Below are positions 51,208 through 58,433 of a DNA stretch of 64,000 nucleotides, one piece after another. Source of the DNA: Streptomyces bikiniensis (lineage in GTDB: Bacteria; Actinomycetota; Actinomycetes; Streptomycetales; Streptomycetaceae); assembly GCA_000716465.1 (NCBI GenBank), contig JNWL01000016.1:46273-110272 (forward strand). The letters run 5' to 3'. How positions within the stretch are numbered: the first letter of the stretch is position 1; each line of letters starts with the position of its first letter. The position numbers and the translations under genes are program-made. A model generated the notes under the pieces. It saw nothing but the letters and a program-made list of their open reading frames with translations. It searched no databases and was not told the origin of the DNA.

Positions 51208-51933
51208 TTACCCGGGGATGTCGAGGTCCTTCAGGTACGTGAGGCGGGCGTTTATCGCTGCGGAGAAGTGGCGCCAGTCGAGGCTCTCGACCAGTTCGAT
51301 CGGCTTCGGGTTCTCAGCCGAGGATGTGACGTAGCACGCGGCATCGTAGAGCTGTTCGCCCATGAGCCTCTCGCAGAAGATCCCGAACCGGTCCTGATAC
51401 GACGTGTTGTGCCAGATCTCATCCGCAGGAAGGGCGCCCTTGGCCGTCTTGACCGGCCTCCGGGATCCTTCGCCATCCTGCATGATGAAGAAGTAGCCCA
51501 GCCAGGGCTTCTCCTTCGGGTACAGCTCGGCAAGGGCTGCTCGGCGCAGGTCTACGGCGCTACCCAGCGCCTCCTCGACCCTGTTGTTGTAGTTGTTGCC
51601 GTACGACGGCCCGCCCAGTGCCTTCAGCTCGAACGCCGCCACGAGGACGTTCTTGTGGACGACCACGAGATCCCACTGCTTCTGCGGCCGGTAGTAGCCG
51701 GGCAGTTCAAGACCCTGTGACTTGGTGACGCGGATACTCTCTGGCGGGTACCCAGCGTCGAGGAAGAACTTTGAGAGCAGCACCGCGATGGCGTCGAAGT
51801 GCTTGCCGCCTCGTACAGCACCTGCCGTGCCCGCTCCCACAGCGGCCTTGATCGCCGACTGCTCTCTCTGAAGTTCCTTGGCACCCCAGTACGCCGCGAT
51901 GGCGTCTTCGAAGTCTTGGCGGGTGACCGTCAA
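51208..51933 (-). CDS. PaeR7I/XhoI-type type II restriction endonuclease
   Basis: A 241-residue protein of the PaeR7I family, which cuts CTCGAG. The family-typical features are the start RQDFEDAIAAYWGAKELQREQ, the segment ESIRVTKSQGLELPGYYRPQKQWDLVVV and the PD-(D/E)XK-like D...FELK (FELKALGG, about 123-130). KPWLGYFFIMQDGEGSRRPVK follows. Its TTG start has AGGAGG eight bases upstream, and it begins 12 bases after the methyltransferase stop, so the two are one operon (M before R). The role is defence against unmethylated incoming DNA and possible stabilisation of the island. Confidence 0.88.
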   Translation of the reverse strand: MTVTRQDFEDAIAAYWGAKELQREQSAIKAAVGAGTAGAVRGGKHFDAIAVLLSKFFLDAGYPPESIRVTKSQGLELPGYYRPQKQWDLVVVHKNVLVAAFELKALGGPSYGNNYNNRVEEALGSAVDLRRAALAELYPKEKPWLGYFFIMQDGEGSRRPVKTAKGALPADEIWHNTSYQDRFGIFCERLMGEQLYDAACYVTSSAENPKPIELVESLDWRHFSAAINARLTYLKDLDIPG

Positions 51934-51945
51934 GATTCGTTCCTC

Positions 51946-53622
51946 CTAGTCAGGCAGCTCGGCGAGCCCGTAGACACGCAAAGCGGCCTCGGTGGCGGCC
52001 TCCACATCCCTCTTGTCGAAGGCTTCGGCGAGAGCGGCCTGGTCGCCTTCGCTGATCGTCGCTGGGTCTGGGACGCGGATCTTTCGGAGGTACTGGGCTT
52101 GGAAGCGGAGGGTTCCCCCGCGCATCTTGACCGCGTACGCCTCCACGAACGCTTCCGCGACCTTGGACAGCAGCAGGCCACCGAGTACGCGCATGTCCCA
52201 GACGTCCGAGACGATGAAGTACAGGTTGTGGTGAGGGTACAGGCCGCCTTGATCAAGGACAGGGTGGATCCGCAGCTTCATGTCCGGAAACAGCAGCTTC
52301 TGGCGACGGGTGAGCTGGTGGTCGACCTTGTCGATAGTCTTGTACCAGCGCTGAGGCTGCTTGACCGCGACGTATCGCTTGCGCAGGGCCTCGCCGTGCT
52401 TCTCGAAGTAGGAGGCGAGGCGCGGATACGCGTCGAGGTCGACCAGGTCGCCGCTGGCCGTCCAGGGATTGACCAGGTACATGCCGCCCCAGTCGATCGT
52501 GCCGCTGGTGGTGTCGCGGACCATGGCCATGGGGAGCAATCGTTCCTCTTCGACCAGGTCCTTGTCCTTAGTGAGAAAGATCTTGTCTGCACCGGTCGCG
52601 ATGCCGATCCCAACCTTCGTTCCCGTCTCGGTGTCCTCAAGGAGCCGGAACCGCTCGGTGAGGTCCTCAATGACGGCGAGCCTGGCCGGCGAAGCGGCCG
52701 GCCACGAATCCTCTTCTGGGAACCAATGCGGCATGCGAGCAGCTTGGTGGGAAGCCGCGCCGACCGTCGACGGCTCGCCCTTTAGGTACCAGTCGGCGAA
52801 GATCCGCGCCGCTTCCGCCCCGAAGGACCGGTTCGTGTCCGCGGCCACCGCCGCACCCTGGGGCTTGTTCGAGATGAGCGTGATCGCGGGATAGGCCGAA
52901 ACCTGCTCGTCGAAGGCGTCGACATCGTGCATCACGAGAGCGAGGTCCATGCTGAAGTGCTTGGTCACCAGCTCCCTGAGTCGTCGACCGTACTGGTTCC
53001 GCATCCAACGGTCGGCGCAGATGAAGCCCAGCTGGCCGCCTGGGTTGAGGCTGCGCAAGGCCACCTCGTAGAAGCCGATGTAGATGTCGGCTCGGCCACC
53101 CATCGTGGAGCAGGCCCGCCGGTAGGCGGCCATCCGGTCGTCGGGAACGTCTTCGAGCCGGATATACGGAGGGTTACCCACGACGTAGTCGGCGCGATGC
53201 TCGGCGTCCGACTGTAGAAGGTAGTCGCCTTGCTTCACCCACGCGGTGGCGACCTTCCTCGCGTCCTCCGCCGCCCAGCCCTCTTCTTGCAGCGCTGCCG
53301 TGACCAGCGCCCGGCTCTGCTCTACGTTGCGGCCCAGCAGGTCGAAGGCGCGAACGGCGTCGATCGCATCGATGATGGGGCGCTGGTGCGCATGGCATGA
53401 CGCACTGATTCGAGACGCGATCACGGTCAAGAACGCGCCGCCGCCACAGGCCGGCTCCACGAGCCTCAAATCGCAGAGGTCCCTATCTGCTGTATAGCCG
53501 AGAAGGTCCAGGATGAGCTCGACCACCCAGGCGCGCGTGAACACCTCACCGTGCTCCACGGCCTCCTGCAGAGACTCGGGAAGGGAGAGGTCGTCGGTGC
53601 TGAACAGCGCGAGATTTGCCAC
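51946..53622 (-). CDS. PaeR7I-type adenine-N6 DNA methyltransferase
   Basis: A 558-residue class gamma-type MTase with SAM motif LVEPACGGGAFLTVIASRI (about 60-78) and catalytic motif NPPYIRLEDVPDDR (about 150-163). A large C-terminal target-recognition region includes VGIGIATGADKIFL and DHQLTRRQKLLFPDMKL. It should methylate the site cut by the partner endonuclease, protecting host DNA. GTG 53622 is likely leaderless: TACTGT (53634-53629) lies 6 nt upstream, whereas the longer frame starting at TTG 53652 has no signal. Translation directly from the mRNA end could allow methylation before cutting. Confidence 0.88.
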   Translation of the reverse strand: MANLALFSTDDLSLPESLQEAVEHGEVFTRAWVVELILDLLGYTADRDLCDLRLVEPACGGGAFLTVIASRISASCHAHQRPIIDAIDAVRAFDLLGRNVEQSRALVTAALQEEGWAAEDARKVATAWVKQGDYLLQSDAEHRADYVVGNPPYIRLEDVPDDRMAAYRRACSTMGGRADIYIGFYEVALRSLNPGGQLGFICADRWMRNQYGRRLRELVTKHFSMDLALVMHDVDAFDEQVSAYPAITLISNKPQGAAVAADTNRSFGAEAARIFADWYLKGEPSTVGAASHQAARMPHWFPEEDSWPAASPARLAVIEDLTERFRLLEDTETGTKVGIGIATGADKIFLTKDKDLVEEERLLPMAMVRDTTSGTIDWGGMYLVNPWTASGDLVDLDAYPRLASYFEKHGEALRKRYVAVKQPQRWYKTIDKVDHQLTRRQKLLFPDMKLRIHPVLDQGGLYPHHNLYFIVSDVWDMRVLGGLLLSKVAEAFVEAYAVKMRGGTLRFQAQYLRKIRVPDPATISEGDQAALAEAFDKRDVEAATEAALRVYGLAELPD

Positions 53623-53682
53623 GCAAGGACAGTACCGCCCGGCCCTCCCCAAGTCCGACTTCTATCCATAGGGTGTAGTCAG

Positions 53683-53720
53683 GTGATAACACAGCCGACA
53701 ATCTGTGTCAGTCGGATCAC
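53683..53720. promoter_or_regulatory. Nested inverted repeats before the R-M operon
   Basis: GTGAT (53683-53687) and ATCAC (53716-53720) enclose ACACAG (53689-53694) and CTGTGT (53703-53708). The structure lies between the MTase start and the divergent HTH gene and may be the operator through which the HTH protein or the MTase controls both promoters. Confidence 0.5.
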
Positions 53721-53729
53721 GAGGGCGTC

Positions 53730-54155
53730 GTGTCTGAACGGGCTGATGGGACCGGGCAGGTCCGGCGATTCGGCGCGGACAGCAAAGATGAACTCCTTGC
53801 ACTAACGGGTGACCCGGCTGCCTTTCGCCCGCGCGCCTGTGCCGCCCGGAGAACCATCAGCCAGGTGGGAAATGAACCAGAGGTGATCGGATCGGGGAGT
53901 GGGCCGAGGCGGCGCTACACGTACCCCGAGGCGGCGGAGATCCTTCGAGTCAAGGAACGGTGGCTTCGGGAGAACATCAAGCGACTTCCGCATTCAAGGA
54001 AGGGCGTCACGGTGACGTTCTCCGAGGCCGATCTCGACTCGATCGACGCCATGTTTCACCACCAACCTGCTGTGCCCGTGGTTCCCACTCTCCCGCAGGG
54101 GACCCACCCGCTTGCCAGCATCAAGCCGGCAGGTTCCCGGAGGCGCAGGCAGTAG
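53730..54155 (+). CDS. Excisionase/MerR-type helix-turn-helix protein
   Basis: A 141-residue frame with the winged-helix motif YTYPEAAEILRVKERWLRENIKRLPHSRKGVTVTFSEADLDSIDAMF (about residues 62-108), as in Xis/MerR-type HTH_17 proteins that recognise att or promoter DNA. The N-terminal 45 residues are unlike any domain and may be untranslated; a GTG near 53865-53884 would also give a complete HTH protein. It is divergent from the R-M operon and ends before a 15-bp terminator. It could be the excisionase of the element or an R-M controller. Confidence 0.65.
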   Translation: MSERADGTGQVRRFGADSKDELLALTGDPAAFRPRACAARRTISQVGNEPEVIGSGSGPRRRYTYPEAAEILRVKERWLRENIKRLPHSRKGVTVTFSEADLDSIDAMFHHQPAVPVVPTLPQGTHPLASIKPAGSRRRRQ

Positions 54156-54190
54156 CAGTGGAGCGCCGAGAACGTGATCGTCTCGCCAGG

Positions 54191-54223
54191 CGCCTCAGTC
54201 CAGCCAGCGGCTGGACTGAGGCG
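54191..54223. terminator. 15-bp stem, 3-nt loop terminator
   Basis: CGCCTCAGTCCAGCC (54191-54205) and GGCTGGACTGAGGCG (54209-54223) pair perfectly around AGC. It lies between the HTH gene and the converging XRE-TPR gene and serves both. Confidence 0.88.
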
Positions 54224-54246
54224 AGAGCATGCAGTCTTCGGTGTTG

Positions 54247-55587
54247 TCAGACCGCATCGGCCAGAGCCCGGAGGCGGTCGCGGAATTCGCCCACGGCTGG
54301 CACCGCAGAGTGGGGTTCGAGGTAGTTGCTGAACTTCCTCAGCCGGACGTGTGCGCGGTCGGACTGGACGCGGTTCTCCAGCAGCTCCAGGCCGAGGTTG
54401 GCGGCGTCCAGGGCGCCGTCCAAGTCCCGGGCGGCGAGCCGTGCCGTGGCGAGGCGGCCGGATCGGACAGCTCGGTCTCGCGGTACTGCTTGGTCCACTG
54501 CCACCGCGAGGGCGCTGGTCGCTCGCTCGGGGAAGCCGGAGCGGAGCATGATCTTGCCCTCGGTCGACTTGAGCTGGGCCTCGCCGTACCAGCCGAGCCA
54601 GTCAGGACGGTCGCCTTCGCGGTGGGTTCCCCAAAGGTCGTAGGCGCGATTGAGGGATTTCCCGGCTGCCTCGTGCTGTGTATCCCTGGAAAGCGCTTCG
54701 GCTTGGTGGAGGTAGAGGTACGAGGCCGCCGCCGGCGGGAGGGCCGAGGGGGCGTTGCCGATGGCGGTGTCGATCAGCTTCACGCGTGCCGCCGTGTCGC
54801 CGGCGTCGGAGATGTGGACGCCCATCTCGGCCAGGATGAAGGCGCCGAAGCCGTCGTCCTTGGCGCTGTGGGCGCTACGGAGAGCGCCGACGTAGTAGCG
54901 CTGCCCAAGGGAGCGGAGGCCCTTGTCGTAGGCCATCCATCCGGCGAGGTAGGAGACACGGGCGGCTGTCGCGTACAGGCGGTGTTCGACGGCATCGGAG
55001 TAGCGCCCGTGGTCGAGGAGGCTGGTGATCAGTGCAAGGTCGCTGGTGGCCTGGTCTAGGAGGCGCGCGCCGCCCATCTGGTCGTCGAGGGTGCGGAGGG
55101 TGTCCACGCGCGCTTCGATGGTGGTCACCATCGCGTCGGTGACGCGGTCGCCGTCGATTGCCGAGGCGAACGCCTCTGGCGCGGCTGCCCAGTCGGCGGC
55201 AACCCCCGTCAGCGCGACGCCGGTGATGGACAGGAAGCCCCGACGATCCATGTGACCGCTCCTGACCAGGTCAGCGAATACCTTCACGGTGCCGGCCGGA
55301 GTCCACGGGGCCGCCAGGGCCGTCGACTCCCAGGCTGGCAGCCACCGCGGCCAGGGCACCGAGCGTACGTGGTCTTCGGGGACGCCCAGCAGGTCGGCGA
55401 GCACCCGTTGCGCGTCCGCGTCAGGCGCCTGCCCCTGCTCCCATTTCCAGACCGTCGTCCGGTTGGTGGCCAGCGGTACGCCCAGCTCGCCCCCGCGTTC
55501 ACGCATGCGCCGGGCTAACTCGGCCTTGCCCCAGCCCTTGCCTTCTCGCACGTAGGTCAGCGGGTGCAGGGCCATCGGGTCAGACAT
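54247..55587 (-). CDS. XRE regulator with TPR-like C-terminal domain
   Basis: A 446-residue protein. The HTH (REGKGWGKAELARRMRERGGELG..NRTTVWKWEQGQAP, about 14-55) is followed by a helical domain resembling TPR repeats (for example AFILAEMGVHISDAGD and YLYLHQAEALSRDTQ). This architecture is common in streptomycete signalling or peptide-sensing regulators placed beside biosynthetic or ATP-grasp genes. Its start is the ATG at 55587. It is divergent from the cargo operon and probably controls it through the GAAAC/GTTTC and GGAAACGTTCC elements between them. Confidence 0.85.
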   Translation of the reverse strand: MSDPMALHPLTYVREGKGWGKAELARRMRERGGELGVPLATNRTTVWKWEQGQAPDADAQRVLADLLGVPEDHVRSVPWPRWLPAWESTALAAPWTPAGTVKVFADLVRSGHMDRRGFLSITGVALTGVAADWAAAPEAFASAIDGDRVTDAMVTTIEARVDTLRTLDDQMGGARLLDQATSDLALITSLLDHGRYSDAVEHRLYATAARVSYLAGWMAYDKGLRSLGQRYYVGALRSAHSAKDDGFGAFILAEMGVHISDAGDTAARVKLIDTAIGNAPSALPPAAASYLYLHQAEALSRDTQHEAAGKSLNRAYDLWGTHREGDRPDWLGWYGEAQLKSTEGKIMLRSGFPERATSALAVAVDQAVPRDRAVRSGRLATARLAARDLDGALDAANLGLELLENRVQSDRAHVRLRKFSNYLEPHSAVPAVGEFRDRLRALADAV

Positions 55588-55638
55588 CCCACCCTCCCCT
55601 CAGGTTGGTAGTCAGGAGGCTACTCCCCGTGCGTGCGG

Positions 55639-55683
55639 GAAACGGGGGTTTCTCTCGCTGGAGGAACCCCCTGGAAACGTTCC
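55639..55683. promoter_or_regulatory. Two palindromes upstream of the XRE gene
   Basis: GAAAC-GGGG-GTTTC (55639-55652) and GGAA-ACG-TTCC (55673-55683) share the GGAAACG core and are 34 bp apart. They lie in the divergent region between the XRE gene and the cargo operon and are likely XRE sites. Confidence 0.6.
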
Positions 55684-55784
55684 GGGGCCGTGGTCCACGG
55701 CCGTTCACTGGGCCTCACGCCGTTCGGAGCTGAGCACCCGGGTTAACCGGCTCCCCCGCCCCGCTCCGGACGGCTCCCAGGACC

Positions 55785-55825
55785 GCAGCCCGTCATCGGC
55801 GTCCCTCGCGTAGGTGACGGGCTGC
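55785..55825 (+). promoter_or_regulatory. Leader hairpin before the small-ORF operon
   Basis: GCAGCCCGTC (55785-55794) pairs with GACGGGCTGC (55816-55825) across 21 nt, ending 12 nt before the GAGGAG ribosome site of the first small ORF. It could hide or expose the leader for attenuation. Confidence 0.5.
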
Positions 55826-55846
55826 ACCACCCCCGAGGAGGTCGTG

Positions 55847-56011
55847 ATGAGCCAGCCTCTGCCCGTCCGCACGCCCGGTGACAGCGGACGACAGCACACG
55901 GTTCCCGAGCCGCCGGCCGGTCCGAGTCCGGCCCTCCGCGCCCGCGCCGAGTCCGGGTGGGAGAGATTCCTCCGTCGCGGAGCGAGTGACCGCGAGGAGT
56001 CCGAGCGGTGA
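55847..56011 (+). CDS. 54-residue Arg/Pro-rich small ORF
   Basis: The ATG with GAGGAG six nt upstream gives a 54-residue peptide: a Pro-rich first half (MSQPLPVRTPGDSG, PEPPAGPSP) and a helical, charged end (ALRARAESGWERFLRRGASD). Its stop overlaps the start of the next small ORF as GTGA. It is the first gene of the cargo operon. It could be a short regulatory peptide or the precursor of a processed product; nothing here is conclusive. Confidence 0.6.
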   Translation: MSQPLPVRTPGDSGRQHTVPEPPAGPSPALRARAESGWERFLRRGASDREESER

Positions 56012-56211
56012 ATCCGGTCGACGCCGAAGGCCGGGAGGACCACCCCCTCCTTCACCGCCTGGTCCGCGACATTGCGAGCCGGGGTGAAGGCGAGCTGACA
56101 GAAGTCGTCCACGAGAGGCACGGCGGCCGGGTCATCCGTATCGCCCACATCCAGTCCGCGAACGGCATCGGCTGGTCGACGGCCGCCGACAACGTCGGGC
56201 CCGCCCGATGA
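56008..56211 (+). CDS. 67-residue small protein
   Basis: A GTG overlapping the previous stop opens a 67-residue frame: acidic/His start (MNPVDAEGREDHPLLHRLV), then a beta-rich part (GRVIRIAHIQSANGIGWSTAADNVGPAR). GAGGAG is 8-9 nt upstream. Its stop overlaps the next ATG (ATGA), so three tiny genes are translationally coupled. The function is unknown; with the adjacent ATP-grasp gene, a precursor-peptide or small-partner role is possible. Confidence 0.6.
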   Translation: MNPVDAEGREDHPLLHRLVRDIASRGEGELTEVVHERHGGRVIRIAHIQSANGIGWSTAADNVGPAR

Positions 56212-56297
56212 GACAGCGCCTCGCTGTCGTGGCCTACGTGATCGTCGTCAGTGCGCTCGTCGTCACGTTGGCCATGGCCGGAACCCCGGACCACTGA
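56208..56297 (+). CDS. 29-residue TM peptide
   Basis: The ATG overlaps the previous stop (ATGA) and encodes MRQRLAVVAYVIVVSALVVT followed by LAMAGTPDH. A single hydrophobic helix fills nearly the whole peptide, with a basic N-terminus predicting N-in topology. Coupling and position between two coupled genes support translation. It may be a tiny membrane anchor or toxin-like peptide. Confidence 0.55.
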   Translation: MRQRLAVVAYVIVVSALVVTLAMAGTPDH

Positions 56298-56314
56298 GAG
56301 ACGGGAGAAGCACC

Positions 56315-57436
56315 TTGAGACGTCCCCCGAACCGTGGCTTCAACCACCGCCAGGCCGTGACCGAGGAGTGGTTCCGCACCCAGGTTCTTCCTCGCGTGTC
56401 CAGCGCGCGGTTTCTCCCCTACCAGGTGCGACAGATGCGGAATGAGCACCTTCCCGCGATGTTGCGAGACGAGGACCGGAAGAGCATCGCCCGTATCGCG
56501 GGGGACCTGGTGAAGGTCTCCGCGCGGTGGCGCTGCCTGCCGTTCCACTACTTCCGCTACGGCGGATACCGGCGCGAGGTGTCCTCCGAGCGGGCCTGCT
56601 CGTACCTGCCGGAGAGCGCTCTGTTCCACCGGCTCCTTCCCCGCGTGAACCGGGACGCGATCGACCTGGACGACAAGTCGTCCTGCAAGAGGATCCTCGC
56701 GTCCGCAGGCATCCCGCAGCCCGCGCTCATCGCAAGCGGTGACCGTCGCACGGGTATGACGTCCGCTGGTGATGTGGTGCCGCTGACGGAGGTCTTCGAC
56801 CACGCTTCCGGACTCGGCCGCGTGGTGGTCAAGCCCTCCCGCTACTCCAGCGGTGGGTCCGGCGTCGTGATCGTGCGGCCTGGCGAGGACGCCTTCGACC
56901 TCCCGGCCTACGCGCAGCGGTGGGGCACGTGGCTGGTGGAGCAGCACGTACCTCAGCATCCCGACCTGGACGTGCTGAACCCGTACGCCCTCAACACGTT
57001 TCGCGTGATCACCCTGCTGCGCGATGGTGCCGCCAAGGTCCTGTACGTGATGTTGAAGCTTGGTGGCGCCGAGAGCACCACGGACAACTCGTCCGCCGGC
57101 GGCATGCAGATCCGTGTTCATCCCGATGGAAGGCTCGACCGTCACGGGTACGACCGGTACCTGAACGCCCACACCCGCCACGGGGTCAGTTCGGTGCCGT
57201 TCGCCGACCACCAGATCTCCCGCACGACGGAGGTCCGCGAGCTGGCCGAGCGCTGTGCGCGCCTGTTCCCGCAGGTGCCCTTCATCGGCTGGGACATCGC
57301 ACTGACACCCGGCGGACCTGTGGTCATCGAGGGCAACAGCAGCCCCTCCCTCGCACATATCCAGCGCACCCACGGCGGCGTCGCGCGGGAGCTCGTTCCC
57401 GCGCTCCGCTCTGTGATGGATCGCCCGATCATCTGA
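56315..57436 (+). CDS. ATP-grasp ligase (sugar-transfer-associated type)
   Basis: A 373-residue ATP-grasp enzyme that should join a carboxylate to an amine or thiol with ATP. The nucleotide-binding segments are RVVVKPSRYSSGGSGVVIV (about 170-188), WGTWLVEQHVPQHP and the C-terminal PFIGWDIALTPGGPVVIEGNSSPSL with the metal-binding Glu and Asn. This resembles the ATPgrasp_ST group. The TTG start has GGGAGA upstream. It lies 17 bases after the TM peptide and 13 bases before the nucleotidyltransferase, as part of one operon. The substrates are unknown. Confidence 0.85.
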   Translation: MRRPPNRGFNHRQAVTEEWFRTQVLPRVSSARFLPYQVRQMRNEHLPAMLRDEDRKSIARIAGDLVKVSARWRCLPFHYFRYGGYRREVSSERACSYLPESALFHRLLPRVNRDAIDLDDKSSCKRILASAGIPQPALIASGDRRTGMTSAGDVVPLTEVFDHASGLGRVVVKPSRYSSGGSGVVIVRPGEDAFDLPAYAQRWGTWLVEQHVPQHPDLDVLNPYALNTFRVITLLRDGAAKVLYVMLKLGGAESTTDNSSAGGMQIRVHPDGRLDRHGYDRYLNAHTRHGVSSVPFADHQISRTTEVRELAERCARLFPQVPFIGWDIALTPGGPVVIEGNSSPSLAHIQRTHGGVARELVPALRSVMDRPII

Positions 57437-57449
57437 CCAAGGAGTTCCC

Positions 57450-58379
57450 GTGGAAAACCTGAGAATGCAGGCCCGCGCTGCGGCCGGAGGTCTGCTCGAC
57501 ACGCTCAAGACGATGCCTGAGGTCCAGGCGCTCTACGTCCTGTCCTCCTCGGCGGTCGCGCCCCGCAACGTCACCCGGTTCAGCACCGACTCCGACTTCG
57601 ACCTGGCCGTCATCCTCGACGTCCCGATCAAGGAGGACGAGTGGAGGTCGCGGCCGGCGGACACGTACGCCCTGGTCCGCGACCGGCTCCCCGCCTGGAT
57701 CCCGGAGTTCAGCTTCCACCTGCCGGTGCCCTGGGGACGCATGGAGGTCAACGTCCACCAGCTCCTGTTCCAGTACGAGGCCGACCCGCGTACGGCGTGG
57801 AACAGCGACAAGTGCGACGCCTACGGCAACAAGGGCGAGCCGCTGTTCGATCGCGAGGAAGCCTTCGGAGCGCTGATCTCCCACAAGACGCGCGAGCAGC
57901 TCCAGCGCCTGGAGGGCGAGACCTACCGGCTGCACAACCGGATCACCTGGGACGTGCGCGAGATCCCGCTGCGCATGGCGCGGCGGGTCGGAGTGCCCAC
58001 GGGCCACTTCGTCCTCTCCGGGGCGCTGGACGAGGTCGTGGACTGGATGTACGCCCGTTCGGGCCAGCTCCTGCCGAACATGAAGTGGAAGCTGTACTCC
58101 CTCGGCGCACTCGGCCTGATCAGCAGCGAGCAGGAGAACCTGCTGATCGAGGCCCAGCAGTGCGACCCGCTGTCGATGGTCGACCTGGAACGGCGGTGCG
58201 AGGCCCTGAGCGAGTTCTGCCGCGTGGTCGGGATGGACCTCAGCCCCGGGGCGATCGAGGTCGTGCGGAAGGCGTACCAGCAGGCCAACCACCACCTTCT
58301 CGGGGAGGAGGCGGCGATCTTCGCCACCCTTCCGTCCCCGCGATTCGTCCCCTTCGGCGAGCGCGGCGGTTCCAGTTAG
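57450..58379 (+). CDS. Nucleotidyltransferase-fold protein
   Basis: A 309-residue protein. The N-terminal pol-beta nucleotidyltransferase core is LYVLSSSAVAPRNVTRFSTDSDFDLAVILD (metal-binding DxD in SDFD, about residues 50-57), with WGRMEVNVHQLLFQYE as the third acidic strand. A helical C-terminal domain follows. Such enzymes add an AMP or other nucleotide to a small molecule, tRNA or protein, including aminoglycoside/lincosamide nucleotidylation. Which applies here is unknown. It lies between the ATP-grasp and CysRS genes in the same operon. Confidence 0.8.
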   Translation: MENLRMQARAAAGGLLDTLKTMPEVQALYVLSSSAVAPRNVTRFSTDSDFDLAVILDVPIKEDEWRSRPADTYALVRDRLPAWIPEFSFHLPVPWGRMEVNVHQLLFQYEADPRTAWNSDKCDAYGNKGEPLFDREEAFGALISHKTREQLQRLEGETYRLHNRITWDVREIPLRMARRVGVPTGHFVLSGALDEVVDWMYARSGQLLPNMKWKLYSLGALGLISSEQENLLIEAQQCDPLSMVDLERRCEALSEFCRVVGMDLSPGAIEVVRKAYQQANHHLLGEEAAIFATLPSPRFVPFGERGGSS

Positions 58380-58433
58380 ACGCTTATGTCCGGGCGTCAG
58401 TACGCTGCGTGATCCGCTTACACAGGAGGCATG

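Noticed and set aside
56234..57508. A large minus-strand frame opposite the ATP-grasp gene
   Set aside because: It is a shadow of the ATP-grasp gene, whose conserved motifs are on the plus strand.
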